Shown here one piece after another: positions 61,638 to 64,000 of a stretch of 64,000 nt of DNA. A model generated the notes under the pieces. It was not told the origin of the DNA, searched no databases, and saw only the letters and a list, made by a program, of their open reading frames with translations. A program made the position numbers and the translations under genes. This stretch comes from Antedon bifida (Eukaryota > Echinodermata > Crinoidea > Comatulida > Antedonidae), in assembly GCA_963402885.1 (NCBI GenBank), contig OY727093.1, positions 3,410,001 through 3,474,000 of the forward strand. Reading direction: 5' to 3'. Numbering within the stretch: position 1 is the first letter of the stretch; each line of letters begins with the position of its first letter.

Positions 61638-61811
61638 CTAACAAGAGACAAATGTAATTACAAATTTGTATAATATTATGTATCTTTTTTATTTATCTTT
61701 TTGAAATGTTGATTTATAGGCCTATCTCATTTCTCCAAGCTTTTACAAAATCTTTCTTTTAAAATCTGACAGAAATTATGACATTTCTTTTAACCTGGCG
61801 GTATTCAGGAG

Positions 61812-63577
61812 TTAGAAAAGGCCGTATCCAGTTTGAGAAAGGGAAAGGCCAATACCTTGTAAGAACACCTCCCCAACAAAACATTTTTCTTCTTTGTTTT
61901 CATCTTTCAAATCAAGAGGGGCATGCCGAATATACCCAAGATCCAAATAATTTAGGTCTACGTGTATTTCCGCTTTTGTAATTAGCTCGAGCATCTTGTT
62001 TATCGTCGTAAAAATGTTCTGTGGAAACAAAGTAGAAAAAAGTACAGTATATAAAAGAAGATACAACTATTCAGGTTACAGATGAAAACACAAAAGCATT
62101 TAATTGATTTCGATTCAATACAAATGGTCATTAGATTAAAGTAAATACTTTTTTTCTGGTGACAAAAGACGTCTATAGTGACAACAAAACAAAAATGGGT
62201 TAGGTACTAAGAAAAATAATACAGTAATTACCACATCTTACACATTATGTGAGCCTTAACGTGGCTACTAGATATTTCAACAAGCCGCCAAAAAATACAA
62301 ACATAATACATGCTTTTAAATACTTTTAATGTTATGTATACCTCATTGTGAGATGTGTCTACTGCATTTCTATGCTTGCTGTTACTAATCGTGCGACCTA
62401 TATAGAAACAAACGAACATGGTATCAATCATCATCAACTTTGTCAAAACATTATTCACCAAGCTTAATGTAACATTTAAATTAAATTAATGTGAGACTAC
62501 AAGTTTAATTATAATCTTACCTTCTCTGTTTAGCTTATCAAGAGCCTCTTTGTATACCTGTTGATCAAACTGTGTCTCCCAATTCTGTTCAAATTCCTGT
62601 CGATGTTTATCTGTACACAGTATTTCGGCTATGTCTTTCAGAAGTTGCCCATTTTGATGCAGTTTCCATATTTTTGTAAGGGCTCTCGGATCAACTAAAG
62701 ATACATAGAATACTACAGATCCTGTTGTTAAATCTATAACTTCACAGCAACCAAGGTATGAAAGGTAAGATTCAATTTCTTGCAGTTTGTCATAACATAA
62801 TGCTAAAACCTCATTTGGAGATGGTTGATCTTCCGGATCCTCAGTTTTTCGTTTTCCTATAGGTATGGGTACTTTGACGACTTAAACAAAACAGATACCG
62901 GTAGTTATACATATACACTCAAAATCGTACTAAATGCGTTGTAGTAAAAACACATGGAAAATGTTTTATATTTAAAATTATATATTTTAGAATTTAGCAT
63001 TAACCAGCTACTTGTTTTAAATAATTTTGTAACAAAACAGAAAACACATACTAATGCCAAGTAGATGGTTTCTTGCCTTTTTGTTAAGACGATCTGCAAA
63101 CCTCTGTATTTTTTCTGGATTATCTTGTAGAAGTTCTTGTTTCTCCAGATAAAATACTACATCCCAGGTAGTTTCAAATTCACATTTCAAATGATAGTGA
63201 GAAATAATTCCTTTTTTTTCATCTAACCCAACGTTTCGTAATGCCTCAAACAGCCTTTTCCGATAGTCTGACAGGTGCTTTCGTCTGGCTGTATTTTGAC
63301 CTCCATCTGACATATACTGAGTTATAAGACGTTTGGCTTTTTTCAGACATGACAGATTAGCGACTTCTGATAAAAGATGAACATCATCAGATGCAATAGC
63401 CCCAATGTCCTCAAGGAAATTTAGTAAATCATTTCCTGAATCTGCCTTGGTGAGATCCTCCAAGGGTAGATTGTCAAAAAAGCAGAATCTCAACCATTTG
63501 TATTTGTGGAATGTATAGAATTCACTGAAGTCAGATTTCAAGGTCATGAATTTTGTCTCAGTTTCATTGTTTGCCAT
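61812..63577 (-). CDS. Tandem death-effector-like plus TRADD-N-like adaptor, four exons
   Basis: I assembled four minus-strand exons: 63577-63052, 62880-62521, 62397-62342 and 62018-61812. All have GT/AG borders and matching phases, giving 382 residues and a TAA stop. Residues about 12-92 look like a death effector domain (DLLNFLEDIGAIASDDVHLL). About 103-173 look like a second one (WDVVFYLEKQELL). Neither has a clean RxDL motif. Exon 2 (about 200-295) has the pattern of TRADD N-terminal domains: a strand, GSVVFYVSLVD, followed by ALTKIWKLHQNGQL. The last 87 residues are unassigned, and exons 3 and 4 are the least certain. DED pairs occur in caspase-8 and FLIP, and TRADD-N in death-receptor adaptors, so a role in assembling a cell-death or immune complex in the cytoplasm is inferred. 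The start is the only ATG ahead of the domain. Confidence 0.75.
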
Positions 63578-64000
63578 TTTTTTTTAAAAAAAAGTTAAAA
63601 TTGTAAAAAATCGGTTGAAAATATTTAGTTTTGTATACAAATTTAAAATTCAAACTGGGAGAGAAAACCTGTCTTACAGTGTATCTTGAATTCTGACCAA
63701 TATTGAAAAATGTCGGTTGAGAATTGTAGGTACAGAGATGACGCAGGTCAGCGAGTTAGTATTAGACATGACCGGCTTGATCTTTCGTAGCATTGTTCAT
63801 GTGACATTTTGTTCTGTAAAAGCAAAATACATTGGTCTATGCAAAAACACCTTTGACTTCATTAGCTCATAACTGTACAATTTTTGTAATGCTATTTCTG
63901 AGCCTGGGAGCTGAGCTGTTATTATCGACCAGACAATTGCAGTATAGCATGAACATAAAGCTGTAACACAATGGTACGAATGATGTAATATCACACAATG
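63578..64000. other. Upstream of the DED/TRADD-N gene
   Basis: There is an A/T homopolymer run directly before the start codon, then AT-rich sequence to the window edge. No exon or clear promoter element was recognised. A 5'-UTR exon could lie beyond the window. Confidence 0.35.

Overview
The window is eukaryotic, AT-rich and intron-bearing. The word TAGGCCTA and its variants recur dozens of times across it. A single CDK4/6-type gene, an IFIT-like TPR gene and a tandem death-effector/TRADD-N-like adaptor point to an invertebrate deuterostome. An ambulacrarian, probably an echinoderm and possibly a crinoid, is my best guess; this is inference from gene content and base composition, not proof.

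Layout. From 1 to about 26.7 kb the window is gene-poor. Its main content is a cluster of identical tRNA-Arg(ACG) genes at 4.7-6.9 kb, mostly in divergent pairs whose left members have decayed, with one solo copy at 25.2 kb. There is also a possible two-exon micro-gene at 8.9-9.5 kb (weak), a large GAT/GAC microsatellite at 12 kb and several tandem duplications. At 26.75-27.05 kb lies a promoter-like patch with CCAAT boxes, two CACGTG E-boxes, a TATA motif and a splice donor. It may be the 5' end of the next gene.

From 32.8 to 42.5 kb a complete CDK4/6 kinase gene can be read on the + strand: eight coding exons, 403 residues, all splice phases agreeing. It has an added acidic and serine-rich tail. 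Its introns hold several small terminal-inverted-repeat (MITE-like) elements and tRNA-derived SINE pieces. On the - strand at 46.1-47.8 kb is a three-exon, 156-residue four-helix membrane protein that I cannot name. From 48.7 to 51.3 kb a pair of inverted 50-bp repeats encloses remnants of two LINEs, followed by a CTAG-rich patch.

From 52.4 to 63.6 kb all genes lie on the - strand and form an apparent innate-immunity cluster. It contains an intact 836-residue IFIT-like TPR gene, a pseudogene copy with a large internal deletion and a broken 5' end, and two further IFIT-like fragments. Next to these is a newly assembled four-exon gene encoding two death-effector-like domains followed by a TRADD-N-like domain. 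A LINE 3' fragment sits at the 5' break of the pseudogene. No viral, LTR, Polinton or CRISPR element was seen. The most interesting system is this pairing of a tandem-DED/TRADD-N adaptor with an expanding and decaying family of IFIT-like effectors in a lineage believed to lack interferon.
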